Below, one piece after another: positions 42,396 through 52,091 of a stretch of 64,000 bases of DNA. Source of the stretch: Piezodorus guildinii (taxonomy: Eukaryota > Arthropoda > Insecta > Hemiptera > Pentatomidae). Made by a program: the position numbers and the translations under genes. Under the pieces are notes generated by a model that saw nothing but the letters and a program-made list of their open reading frames with translations, was not told where the DNA came from and did no database searches. Every line of letters begins with the position of its first letter. Position 1 is the stretch's first letter. Location of the stretch: NCBI GenBank assembly GCA_023052935.1, contig CM041294.1, positions 150,870,899 through 150,934,898 on the forward strand, written 5' to 3'.

Positions 42396-42576
42396 CATGC
42401 CGTCCTTCTGAGGGAACGAAAAATGTTGGTCGTCAGCCTGTCTGTAGTCAGGTACTCGTTAAAGATCCCTCCCTATCCTAATTAAACTTTGTTAGGCAAA
42501 ATTTAGGACTCCCACCGTAGCATCGTCCGATTAGCCACAGCACCATAAAGTTACGTTAAATGGATAAACAAACAAA
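42396..42576 (+). mobile_element. SINE-1 copy, headless
   Basis: Body only: ATGCCGTCCTTCTGAGGGAA, GTCAGGTACTCGTTAAAGAT, GACTCCCACCGTAGCATCGT and a GTTAAATGGATAAACAAAC tail. The tRNA-like head is missing. A T run of about 27 at 42,661-42,687 and other non-coding DNA separate it from the Jockey. Confidence 0.75.
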
Positions 42577-42842
42577 CATTGAAAGAAATCTAATTATGGT
42601 CATCGGTGTTCATCCATAATTAAATTATCTACTCCAAAAATTACTATTTTTGGTTTATTGTTTTTTTTTTTTTTTTTTTTTTTTTTTATATTAATAAACC
42701 GGATGCGCTCGATGATAACAGTCATACGTTACATCGTCTCTCAGATTTTTGCTTTTTTTCAGTAGGAATTCGCTTGAATTCAGTCTGGAGAACATCCCTA
42801 CACCTCAGGAATACTACGGCAGTGAATATTGGAGAAGTTTCG

Positions 42843-43019
42843 GTAAGCAAAGTTATAATTTACTTTGTACAATCACGAAAAAGTGAAAGGAGGGTTACTG
42901 ATCAGCTGATTGCCGCTAGCTCGGCAAGCTCGGGCTTGCTTTTCGTTAACTTATCTTTCTTTTATCTTTAATTCTTATCTCATTATTTATTTATTATTAT
43001 TATTTTCTTAATCAATGAG
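42843..43019 (+). other. Candidate spliceosomal intron in the Jockey-A 5' leader
   Basis: 177 bases beginning GTAAGC and ending TTTTCTTAATCAATGAG. Copy 1 reads GGAGAAATTTCG directly joined to ATATTTTCATC. Copy 3 reads GGAGAAGTTTCG, these 177 bases, then ATATTTTCATC, so the absence matches GT-AG excision exactly. A pyrimidine-rich stretch (42,940-43,010) and possible branch sites (TTAAC at 42,947, CTTAAT at 43,008) precede the AG. There is no target duplication as an insertion would leave. Splicing would also remove the ATG at 43,015. Confidence 0.8.
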
Positions 43020-43035
43020 ATATTTTCATCAAGTC

Positions 43036-44331
43036 ATGTCCTCAAAGTCTGCAAGTAAAAGATCTAGATCTGCAGGTTCTAACTCGTCTCCTACAAAACA
43101 GAAACCCCGCCGTGAACAAAATAAAAAAATAATTCCACCAGCGACCGCGTCAGCTACCTCATTAGGATCTGAACCACAGCCCAGTACATCATCACAAGGA
43201 ATAACTGATGAATCCCCGTTTTTTACACCGAATCCATTTGAGATCCTCCAAAATGAAAAAGAAACCATGGAATCTTCTCCTATACCCAGGGAACCACTAC
43301 CTCCACCAATATTTGTTAAAAATATTAAAAATTTTAAACTGATGTGTGCGCATTTAAACAAAGTAACTGATCCTAATAGTTATTATTGTATAAGTAGAAC
43401 CAATGATACTAAAATATCTCCGACTACTGCTGAAACCTACAGAATGATTGTAAAATATCTGACTGAGACCAAAGCTGACTTTCATACTTATCAGCTGCGC
43501 CAGAAGAGAGCATTAAGGGTCGTAATCAGAAACCTACATTCCTCAACACCCGTTGAAGCTATCAAAGAAGAACTTACAGAATTAGGATTCCAAGTGAGGC
43601 AAGTCACCAACGTTCTAAAAGATAAAAGTCCACTGCCTCTATTCTTCGTGGACTTGGAACCATCAGCAGGAGTCGAAAAAATCTATGACCTCAGTAGACT
43701 GTACTATACCCGTGTAAAAGTTGAAAAACCTTACACAAAGAGGGAAATAGTTCAGTGTCATAACTGTCAGGCATATGGTCATACCAAAAGTTATTGCCAT
43801 CACATACCACGCTGTGTGAAATGCGGTGAACAGCATAAAACAGAAGAATGTACAAGACCAAGATCTACACCCGCTGTATGTGCTCTGTGCCTCAAGGACC
43901 ACCCGGCTAACTACAAGGGATGTGAAATCTACAAGAAACTCAGAACCAGATACCAAAAACCTCAGGATCCGAATGAAACAGCTGTACCAACCAGAAGCAG
44001 AAGAGAACCATCTAAACTTGTAAATTCTAACGTATCATTTGCCCACTTGCTTGGAGGTGGAAACCAGAATCATGAAGTCGAGGCACTGCCGGAACAACTT
44101 TTTCCTCAACTTTCTCAATCTATTGTACAACAATCTATCCCTCAAAGTTTACCTAATCTTCAAAAAACTCCTCAACATCAAATTTCTCATATCCCTCCAC
44201 CATCAAACGTCACAGATCTTACCAGTCTAATGACCTCGTTCATCTCCGAAATCAAATCTCTTGTTATGCCGCTTATATCACTCCTTACAAATCTAGTATC
44301 AAATCTAATCCCTGCCTTGAAAAATCCTTAA
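43036..44331 (+). CDS. Jockey-A copy 3 ORF1: Gag-like RNA-binding protein
   Basis: 431 residues from the ATG at 43,036 (MSSKSASKRS), differing from copy 1 at about ten positions. In unspliced RNA the frame could start seven codons earlier, at an ATG (43,015) lying within the last five bases of the candidate intron. The spliced form would use 43,036, as copy 1 must. It has a basic Ser-rich N-terminus, a central PRE_C2HC-like region, three CCHC-type knuckles at about 241-296 and a Gln/Pro-rich tail. Its role is to bind element RNA in the ribonucleoprotein. The TAA is followed at once by the ORF2 ATG. Confidence 0.93.
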   Translation: MSSKSASKRSRSAGSNSSPTKQKPRREQNKKIIPPATASATSLGSEPQPSTSSQGITDESPFFTPNPFEILQNEKETMESSPIPREPLPPPIFVKNIKNFKLMCAHLNKVTDPNSYYCISRTNDTKISPTTAETYRMIVKYLTETKADFHTYQLRQKRALRVVIRNLHSSTPVEAIKEELTELGFQVRQVTNVLKDKSPLPLFFVDLEPSAGVEKIYDLSRLYYTRVKVEKPYTKREIVQCHNCQAYGHTKSYCHHIPRCVKCGEQHKTEECTRPRSTPAVCALCLKDHPANYKGCEIYKKLRTRYQKPQDPNETAVPTRSRREPSKLVNSNVSFAHLLGGGNQNHEVEALPEQLFPQLSQSIVQQSIPQSLPNLQKTPQHQISHIPPPSNVTDLTSLMTSFISEIKSLVMPLISLLTNLVSNLIPALKNP

Positions 44332-47016
44332 ATGAATTCACCTAACTCCTTATCCATTCTCCTTTGGAATGCGAATGGTGTTAGAAATCATACTGACGAA
44401 CTTACAGCGTTGTTGCAAGACAAAACAATCGATGTTGCACTTATAACTGAAACAAGACTAACGACTAAACAGTACTTCAAAATACCGCAATACATCACAT
44501 ACCGCAATGACCACCCAGACGGCAAAGCCCATGCCGGTTCTGCTATCATTGTCCACCAATCCCTCTCTCATCATTTACTCCCACTTCCCACCTATGATTT
44601 CCTACAAGCCACAGCCATAGTAATCAAGACTTTTTCCTTTCCGGTAACCCTCACATCTGCATACTGCCCTCCTAAACATTCCATTTCCAATTCCGAATTT
44701 GTATCCTTCCTGGATTCCTTAGGAAATCGTTTCATTTTGGGTGCAGACTTAAACGCCAAGCATCAGCAGTGGGGTTCCAGAACCACGAATTCTCGGGGAC
44801 GAAATTTGCTGTCTGCACTCAACTCCCGAAATTTTAATATCCTGCCTCCTGACTCCCCTACCTACTGGCCAACCGATCCTAACCGCAATCTTGACATCCT
44901 CGACTTCTTTATCCACAGCGGATTAGGCTCCCTCAACTTTTCTGTAACTCGCCTTGATGAACTATCCTCAGACCATAGTCCACTGATCCTAAATGTATCT
45001 CTCACTCCAATTCCAAAACCCATTCCACCATCATTCATCCGAGGCCCTGTCAACTGGAACCTTTTCCGCCAAATCCTGACCGATAATATTGACCTCAGAG
45101 TAACCCTCAAAACCCCAGATGACCTAGATAATTCCGTCTATTCCTTTACCACCGCCATCCAACAAGCTGTCTGGACTGCCTCCTCTCCTAAACACCCCAA
45201 TATAAATCCTCACCAAAATCATTTTCCACAACATATTATAGACCTCATCCATACCAAACGCCGAGCAAGATCATTATGGCAGCGCACCCGACACCCAACA
45301 GATCGCCGCTCCTATAATTTCTATTGTAAACAATTGAAGAGGGAGTTGGCGACCTTCCGTTCCCAGTCCTTTAATTCCTACCTCTCCTCTCTATCAGCTC
45401 GTGATAATTCCCTGTGGAATGTCACGAAAAAGATCCTAAAATACCATCAAGTTTCCCATCCTCTCCGACGTGGTGATGACTCCTGGGCTGCGTCTGATGA
45501 AGATAAAGCCGAGGAATTCGCCACACACCTCTCCAAAGTTTTCACTCCTCACCCGGAATCCCACGCGAATCACACCGCAACAGTGCAAGACTTTCTTATG
45601 TCACCAATTCCACTTTCCTTACCTCCTAAAGCTATTAATCCCTCTGAGGTCAAATATCTTCTCCAAAAACTTACCCTCCGTAAATCTCCTGGACACGATC
45701 TCCTTACTCCCCAGATCCTCCGACAACTTCCGCAGAAAGCTATTATATTCCTTACTTATATTTACAACTGCATCCTACGCACCACCTATTTTCCTCTGTT
45801 ATGGAAACATTCCACTATCATTCTTTTTCTAAAACCAGGCAAACCTTCCAACAACACTTCATCCTACAGGCCTATTAGTCTACTCCCCATCCTCTCAAAA
45901 ATCTTCGAAAGGCTTCTTCTTAAACGTATCCTACCCATATTAGAATCTCAAAATCTTCCTTCCCATCAGTTTGGATTCCGTCCTCAGCATTCCACAGTTC
46001 AACAGGGGCTCCGAGTTGTAGACCATATTTCCTCAGCTCTTGAATGCAAGGAGTATTGTCCTGGTGCGTTTCTGGACATTGCGCAAGCTTTTGACCGGGT
46101 ATGGCACACTGGATTACTCTTCAAGCTGAAAACCCATTTACCCCAGTCTCTATACCTCATTCTCCGATCCTATCTCTCAAGCCGTTCCTTCCGCGTTCGC
46201 TGTGGTGTAGAATTTTCTAACCTTTATCCCGTTGAGGCCGGTGTTCCTCAAGGCAGCGTCTTGGGACCCGTCCTCTACATCCTTTACACTGCTGATATTC
46301 CTACACATCCTGATACCTTTCTGGCAACTTTTGCAGACGACACCGCCATCCTATCATCCAGTTCCAATCCTGAAACAGCATCCTTAAACCTGCAAAGACA
46401 CCTTTCTCTTATCGAAGACTGGTGCAATGCTTGGCGCATTAAGGTGAACGAAGCCAAATGCAAACACGTAACCTTCACTCTTCGACGAAACTCCTGTCCG
46501 CCAGTTTACTTCAATTCCATTCCAATTCCTCCTTCAGATACAGTCCGGTATCTTGGCTTACTATTAGACAAAAGATTGACTTGGAACCCACATACAAGAC
46601 TTAAAAGACAAGAACTCAACCGACGATTCGGACAGTTATACCGACTACTTAACAGAAAATCTGAACTTACAGTTGACAGCAAATTATTAATCTACAGGAC
46701 AATACTGAAGCCCATCTGGACCTACGGACTTGAACTGTGGGGGACAGCTAAACGTACTAACATCAAACGCATTCAATCCTTTCAATCCAAAGTCCTCCGT
46801 ACAATAGTAAATGCTCCTTATTATGTTTCCAACTATACCTTGCACCACGACCTTAATGTTCCTTTTATTTCAGACCTGATTCCATCCAAATTTTCCAAAT
46901 TCCACCAGAATCTCATTCATCATCCTAATCCTCTAGCTCAATCCCTATCCAGCCCCACACATCCATACAACCCACCTAGAAGGTTGAAACGGCAGTGGCC
47001 TCGTGACCTCTTATAA
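44332..47016 (+). CDS. Jockey-A copy 3 ORF2: endonuclease-reverse transcriptase
   Basis: 894 residues, no lesion. The endonuclease keeps Asn13, Glu40 (LITETRL), Asp139/Asn141 (GADLNAKH) and Asp214/His215 (SSDHSP). The reverse transcriptase keeps FLDIAQAFDRVW, AGVPQGSVLGP and FADD. It has no RNase H, as usual for Jockey. It differs from copy 1 at roughly a dozen or so positions, for example LSSRSF for LSNRSF. It starts directly after the ORF1 TAA, so it has no separate leader; termination-reinitiation or stop readthrough must supply it. With intact ORF1, leader and poly(A) this is the best candidate for an active element in the window. Confidence 0.95.
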   Translation: MNSPNSLSILLWNANGVRNHTDELTALLQDKTIDVALITETRLTTKQYFKIPQYITYRNDHPDGKAHAGSAIIVHQSLSHHLLPLPTYDFLQATAIVIKTFSFPVTLTSAYCPPKHSISNSEFVSFLDSLGNRFILGADLNAKHQQWGSRTTNSRGRNLLSALNSRNFNILPPDSPTYWPTDPNRNLDILDFFIHSGLGSLNFSVTRLDELSSDHSPLILNVSLTPIPKPIPPSFIRGPVNWNLFRQILTDNIDLRVTLKTPDDLDNSVYSFTTAIQQAVWTASSPKHPNINPHQNHFPQHIIDLIHTKRRARSLWQRTRHPTDRRSYNFYCKQLKRELATFRSQSFNSYLSSLSARDNSLWNVTKKILKYHQVSHPLRRGDDSWAASDEDKAEEFATHLSKVFTPHPESHANHTATVQDFLMSPIPLSLPPKAINPSEVKYLLQKLTLRKSPGHDLLTPQILRQLPQKAIIFLTYIYNCILRTTYFPLLWKHSTIILFLKPGKPSNNTSSYRPISLLPILSKIFERLLLKRILPILESQNLPSHQFGFRPQHSTVQQGLRVVDHISSALECKEYCPGAFLDIAQAFDRVWHTGLLFKLKTHLPQSLYLILRSYLSSRSFRVRCGVEFSNLYPVEAGVPQGSVLGPVLYILYTADIPTHPDTFLATFADDTAILSSSSNPETASLNLQRHLSLIEDWCNAWRIKVNEAKCKHVTFTLRRNSCPPVYFNSIPIPPSDTVRYLGLLLDKRLTWNPHTRLKRQELNRRFGQLYRLLNRKSELTVDSKLLIYRTILKPIWTYGLELWGTAKRTNIKRIQSFQSKVLRTIVNAPYYVSNYTLHHDLNVPFISDLIPSKFSKFHQNLIHHPNPLAQSLSSPTHPYNPPRRLKRQWPRDLL

Positions 47017-47264
47017 CATGTATATTGGAGTTCTAGCATTGGCTAGATTCTCCACTCACGTGCTGTATGCTTGTGAATTGTATATAGGTATGAGTGACTA
47101 TTGTATATATTTTTATTGATTTTATTTTGTATATATGTATATTTTATTATTATTATTATATAAATTTATAGTTTTGTATATATCGTGTGAATGTAGTATG
47201 AATGTTGTACGTTATCACTATTAAAAATGTCCTGAATTGGACAGATTGTAATATTGCTCAATGA

Positions 47265-47312
<48 letters not shown>

Positions 47313-47324
47313 CCTTCTTTCCGT

Positions 47325-48048
47325 CAATAGACCGTCAGAAGCTATATAACATCATGATTGAACAGGGAATACCTAGAAAGTTAGTAAACCTAGTAGAGAT
47401 GTGTTTGTCGGAAACATTCCTTAAAGTTAGAATCGGTCATAATTACTCTGAGAGATTTGAGGTGCGATCGGGTTTGAAACAGGGTGACTTCCTTTCCCCC
47501 ATGTTATTTAATATAGCTTTAGAATATATCATAGAAAAGGTGATGTGTACCGAGAAAGGTTTAAATGTGGGTGACGAGATTCCGGTTTTGTGGTATGCCG
47601 ATGATTTAGTACTGCTAGGTGAAGACACGGAAACCATACAACTAAATACAAGTGTGTTAATAAAAACCGATAAAGAAATAGGACTCGAATTAAATACCGA
47701 TAAGACGAAATATATTATTAGTAACAGAAACTGTGGCGATCTTGGTGATATTGATGTATCAGGGCATACTTTTGAACACGTAGAGAAATTCAAGTATGTG
47801 GGCTCAGTGATAACTAGAAAAAATAAAATCCAGGAAGAAATAAAGTCCCGGTTAAAGGCGGGAAATGCGTGTTATTATTCAGTTGCTAAGTTGCTTAGTT
47901 CGCGGCTTCTATCTAAAAACTTAAAGGTTAGAATTTATAAAACTATTATTCTTCCGACGGTTCTTTACGGATGTGATACGAGGCCGCTAACTTTGAAGGA
48001 TGAACAACAGCTTAAGGTTTTCGAAAATAAGATACTGCGTAAAATTTA
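47325..48048 (+). pseudogene. RTE-like reverse transcriptase fragment
   Basis: Reads SIDRQKLYNIMIEQGIPRKL, SGLKQGDFLSPMLF, WYADDLVLLGED (YADD), FKYVGSVITRKNK, YGCDTRPLTL and KILRKI. It is open for 231 codons from the ATG at 47,354, but cut at both ends. The 5' cut is at the FKKAYDS motif and the 3' cut is before FGPKRDE, where repeat D begins. It lies directly right of the Jockey-A copy 3 target duplication. Confidence 0.85.
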
Positions 48049-48049
48049 A

Positions 48050-48430
48050 CGACACAACACAAACAACGAATGAAAAAAAATCCATTTGTCCAAAGATTTG
48101 CTTCAAAACTACTGGACCAATTTAAAACAAAAAAAAATAGCACGCAAATACCAGGGCACCTTAAGACGATCCTAAAACATGGACGTTGTCAACTGCTGAC
48201 TAGGTTTAAAACGACAGCTGATGAAAAATTATTTAAATCAATGACTGAGGTTTATTAGTACGAATTTACGAATCAAAAGAAGAATCATTGGAATTGTTAA
48301 AGAAATAGTAAAGATATGGCGTTTTATAACTAGCAGATTTCATTTTCCTTTGATTATTTTATCACTCTTTAAACTAGTTAAAAGCTATATAAACTGTTAT
48401 ACCGTAATATAGTTATTTGGTAGTAATAAA
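48050..48430 (+). repeat. Repeat D copy
   Basis: Contains AAAATCCATTTGTCC, AAACTACTGGACCAATTTA and GACGTTGTCAACTGCTGAC-like blocks shared with 49,570-49,940 and, inverted, 62,440-62,800. It is diverged, non-coding and unclassified. Confidence 0.55.
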
Positions 48431-48566
48431 CCACATTGGGGAATAATTTGCAGCGTTTTTATTCGTAGTTATGAAATATATTTGTTCCCAATTGGAAGCT
48501 TTTTTTAGTTAATAATAACAAATAAATAAATTTAAAAAAAATGAAAACTTCCCAAATTCTAAACCT

Positions 48567-49428
48567 TCCCTTCCCATCCTAACACTTCCCTTTCTACCTT
48601 TGCTGATGACACTTGTGTGTTATCAGTCAATACTGATCCAACTATTGCCTCTCAAACTCTCCAATCCCACCTCAGAGACCTTGAGGTATGGTGTCAGAAC
48701 TGGAGAATTAAAATTAATGCCAACAAATCCAACCAAATTACCTTTACCCTTCGTCGTAAACCTATGACATCCTGCCCTACTGTCTCCTTCAATAATACTC
48801 CTCTTGTTCCGGTTGAACAGATCCGATATCTAGGACTGCACCTTGACAAACGCCTTACTTGGAACCCTCACACAAGACTGAAACGACAAGAAACTGCACG
48901 ACGTTTTCGACAACTTCAACACTTACTAGACAAACGTTCTAATCTTCCACTTAACTACAAAAGACTCATCTACATGACTATCATAAGGCCGATATGGACT
49001 TACGGAGTGGAGCTTTGGGGCTCTACTAAACCATCGAATTCTTCCCGTATCCAATCCCTACAATCCAAAATCCTTCGTAAAATCCTAAGTGCTCCTTATT
49101 TTGTCACGAACAAACTTATCCATAAAGACCTCAACGTTCCGTATGTTGCTGATTTGGCCCGATCTAGATACCATTCCTTTCATGACAAACTCCATTCCCA
49201 CCCTAATCCTCTTGTTTCAATACTTTCTTCCTCCTCAATTCCTGACAATCCTCCGAGACGTCTGAAAAGAAGATGGCCTCGAGAACTTCTAGTGTAGAAA
49301 AGTTACAGGAGTGCTGCCATTGGGTAGTTCTTCTTCAAGTTTGTATCACGCCATTTAACTTTTGTCACATTTACTTGTTGTACCTTGAAGTACAGTTGTA
49401 AATTTCAATAAATGATGATAAAAAAAAA
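48567..49428 (+). mobile_element. Family B Jockey-like LINE, 5'-truncated, with target duplication
   Basis: 862 bases flanked by the perfect 13-bp duplication AAATTCTAAACCT at 48,554-48,566 and 49,429-49,441. The frame is open from 48,569 to the stop at 49,297 with no lesion: NTSLSTFADDTCVLSV (YADD-box equivalent FADD), IRYLGLHLDKRLTWN, ELWGSTKPSNSS, and PRRLKRRWPRELLV at the end. It starts only 10-15 codons before FADD, so no complete catalytic domain remains. A 3'UTR of about 130 bases ends AATAAATGATGAT then A. It is the cleanest family B copy, hence probably the youngest. Confidence 0.9.
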
Positions 49429-49569
49429 AAATTCTAAACCTATGAAAGTTCCTGGGATCATAACAAAGTAGATTGACATCGGTTAAGAAATGACTGAGAT
49501 ATAGCGTTTTGAATTACACAGTAGCGATTGCCCATTTTCCTTTTTTTACTTTTTTGGTTTATTATATTC

Positions 49570-49601
49570 AATAATCAACCTCTGTAATCGAAAAAAAAAA
49601 A

Positions 49602-49633
<32 letters not shown>

Positions 49634-49940
49634 CCCCGGTTCAAAATTTGAGAGCTTACGTTTCAAGATGCGTAGAATCCTATTAACGAATCCGTATAGG
49701 ATATATAATATATATAATAAAAAAAAAAATCCGTTTGTCTGTCGTCCGCGGCATTTTTTCGAAACTACTGAACCAATTTTTTTTTAAATTCCCTACAAAA
49801 ATACTAGTATATGCAACGATGACTTTAGCACCTAGACGTTGATATCAGCTGGTTAGTATTAAAATGGTGGCCGATTAAACTTGATTTATTTCAATAACTC
49901 AGTTATTTTTGAAGATAGAGATAAATAAATACCAAATTTT
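49570..49940 (+). repeat. Repeat D copy
   Basis: Includes TCAAGATGCGTAGAATCCTA, TTTGTCTGTCGTCCGCGGCA, TCGAAACTACTGAACCAATT, TAGACGTTGATATCAGCTGG and AATAACTCAGTTATTTTTGA. The same blocks occur inverted at 62,440-62,800. Confidence 0.65.
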
Positions 49941-49942
49941 TT

Positions 49943-50849
49943 ACTTTCACTTACTATATATAGTAAGGGGAAGTATTGCGATCGTGAAAATTTTCGAATT
50001 CCAGTTTTAAACGGAAATACACGTTTTAGGGTCCCCTGAGTCCAAATAACCAAGTCCCGCAAAAAGGTCTGTGTGTGTGTGTAGGTGTGTGTGTGGTAAC
50101 TCCCGGGTGAAACGGTAAGTCCTATGAAACTGAAATTTCTTATTTAAGACAACTATACGCCCGCGACGTGACAAAACCTTTTTCATCAAAATGAGCTTAC
50201 CAGAAGAGGCACTTCATACCATGCATTTTGCACCTTTTTTCGATTTTCTCGAAAACGGTTCCGACGATTTTGATTGAACTCGCCATATCGATTTAAAATT
50301 TAATGGGCTTTAATATCATGTAGGTTTTATTCTGATTAAAATGGTCTGACAGAGCTTAAATGCCGATATTTTAAACTTTCTTCCTCTAAAGTACCTTTAA
50401 TTCTGTAGATTCAATAAAAATAACTATATTATCTTGTTAACGCTGACGAAAAACAGGTAAATATATAAAATGAATAAATTCGATACCCAACTAAAGGAGA
50501 AAACAGAAAAAATATTTTTTGAATGCAATTTTTCGTTTTTGAACATAAGAGCAGTAATGTACATGTATGATATACCGTTAGAAAGCTAAAGATTTCAGAA
50601 AAAATATTATCTCATACACAAGCTTTTAAAAGTTAATAGAGAGTGATGTAATGAATCTAACTGATTATTTTAGATAATAATATAATAGATTTTTTAATGA
50701 AATACATGTTTCTATAGAAATTTAATTTAATTAATTCTTTAATAGTTTCACGTATTTTTATCTTTAATTGTATTTGAAAATTCTTTCATTGATTATAAAA
50801 CTTGAGGTAAGTGAAAGTCGTGTGTTGCCCGCACCAGAATTTTTTTTTA
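49943..50849 (+). repeat. REP-A, complete copy (best reference copy)
   Basis: Starts ACTTTCACTTACTATATATA and carries GTGTGTGTGTGTAGGTGTGT near 50,070. It has blocks TTTTTCATCAAAATGAGCTT, ACGATTTTGATTGAACTCGC, CCGATATTTTAAACTTTCTT and TTGAGGTAAGTGAAAGTCGT. It ends TTGCCCGCACCAGAATTTTT. About 907 bases, no coding capacity. Confidence 0.88.
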
Positions 50850-51547
50850 TTAACTTGATACTATATTTTATCTATAAGAATACTATACTACACATTGTAT
50901 CAATGCAAGTGTTAAACGATTTATTAATGTTAGAACCTATACATGGCATATTGTTCAAGGATAACAATTCCGTCTCATGAGTCCTACTGATTAGGCTCTT
51001 GAATGGAGACAATACGTGTCGACAGGCCCACCTATGTTGTAAAAACCTTGGCAGCCCCGACATCATAAGGTTATCAATAAGAATATACGAGCCGTGGCAG
51101 GATATAAAAGCGAGGCAGGCACAAAGAGTCCTCACTTTACATACATAAAACATGTTCTCTGTTGGAGACACCACGGGACTGGGCAACGAAGTCGGGAGAA
51201 CGGCATTTGCATTCCGCCGGCCGTCAAGGCTGGGCACGGTCGTGCGTGCGTCCGCTAATATCTGGTCCCATCTTACGTCTTACACGAGTTTTGCCGTATT
51301 ACCAAATTATCGTCTACGAGGTCGTATCGCCTCGAAGTAAGGGGATGCATAAATTTTTAGGTACTCTCATCTCTCTATTATTGGAGATGGACTAACGCAC
51401 TGTTGGTGACTAATAAAAAAAAAAAAAAAAGAAGGTTACAATGATGTTACATATTGATCTATAGAAGTAATTATATACAATATTTTTCCTTTTTTATTAT
51501 TAGTCCTCTACAGCACCAATAGATTGCGTTATATTAGTTTGTTTGTT
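50850..51547. other. Stretch with TATA-like box, short ORF and A-rich end, unidentified
   Basis: 51,000-51,400 is GC-richer and not obviously repeated in the window. ATATAAAAG at 51,101-51,109 resembles a TATA box. An ATG at 51,152 opens a 62-codon frame to 51,340, and CTAATAAAAAAA (A run) lies at 51,410-51,430. The arrangement could be a solo LTR, a short gene, or chance. The encoded peptide (MFSVGDTTGL...) resembles nothing I know. Confidence 0.25.
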
Positions 51548-51819
51548 GTATTTAGTTAACGTCACTTTATGCTACTATGGTTAATCGGACGATGCTACAG
51601 CGGGATTCTTAAATGTTGCATATGCAGGTTTTATTAGGATAGGGATCTTCAATGAGTACCTGACACCGCACAGGCTCGGAACCACCATTTAATGTCCTTT
51701 CCAAAGGACGGAATAACTAAGGATTTTTTACTCCCATTAAAAAAATGGACCACTTGCGTGTTTGAACTCGTGACCTTTGCCATAGGAGGCTGTTATGCTA
51801 GCCACCCAGCTACAAGTGA
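51548..51819 (-). mobile_element. SINE-1 copy next to the I-like element
   Basis: The minus strand reads CACTTGTAGCTGGGTGGCTA + GCATAACAGCC (head), GGTCACGAGTTCAAACACGC (B-box region), GTCCTTTGGAAAGGACATTA, CTCATTGAAGATCCCTATCC and a GACGTTAACTAAATAC tail. The I-like element inserted at or beside its 5' end. Confidence 0.85.
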
Positions 51820-52091
51820 TCTCAGCGTTTATTTTTATTTATTATTATATTCAAGTGACCGTCAAGACTTGACACCAAATCCTATATGGTCAATACGTGT
51901 TTGCCACAGTTTAATAAAAACTTAGGTTATGGAACCAAAAATAATAAAAAAAAAGTATTAATAAATGAAGTAGATAGAGAATAATATAAAAGTATGTAAA
52001 TGAGAGAGGAAGGTAACTCAAAAGAGATAGAAAAAATAAAATACTAACACTATTATCATTAAAATAAATTCTGTGAAGTGATTTTTTTTTT

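Larger units (their letters stand above)
42701..47303 (+). mobile_element. Full-length Jockey-like retrotransposon, Jockey-A copy 3, intron-retaining
   Basis: Flanked by the 11-bp duplication ATTAATAAACC at 42,690-42,700 and 47,304-47,314. It begins GGATGCGCTCGATGATAACA, some five or six bases inside the copy 1 start. It carries 177 bases between leader and ORF1 that copy 1 lacks, then intact ORF1 and ORF2, a 3'UTR of about 250 bases, an AATAAA signal and a poly(A) tail of about 35. It is inserted just upstream of an RTE fragment. Both ORFs are open, so it may be a source element. Confidence 0.95.
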
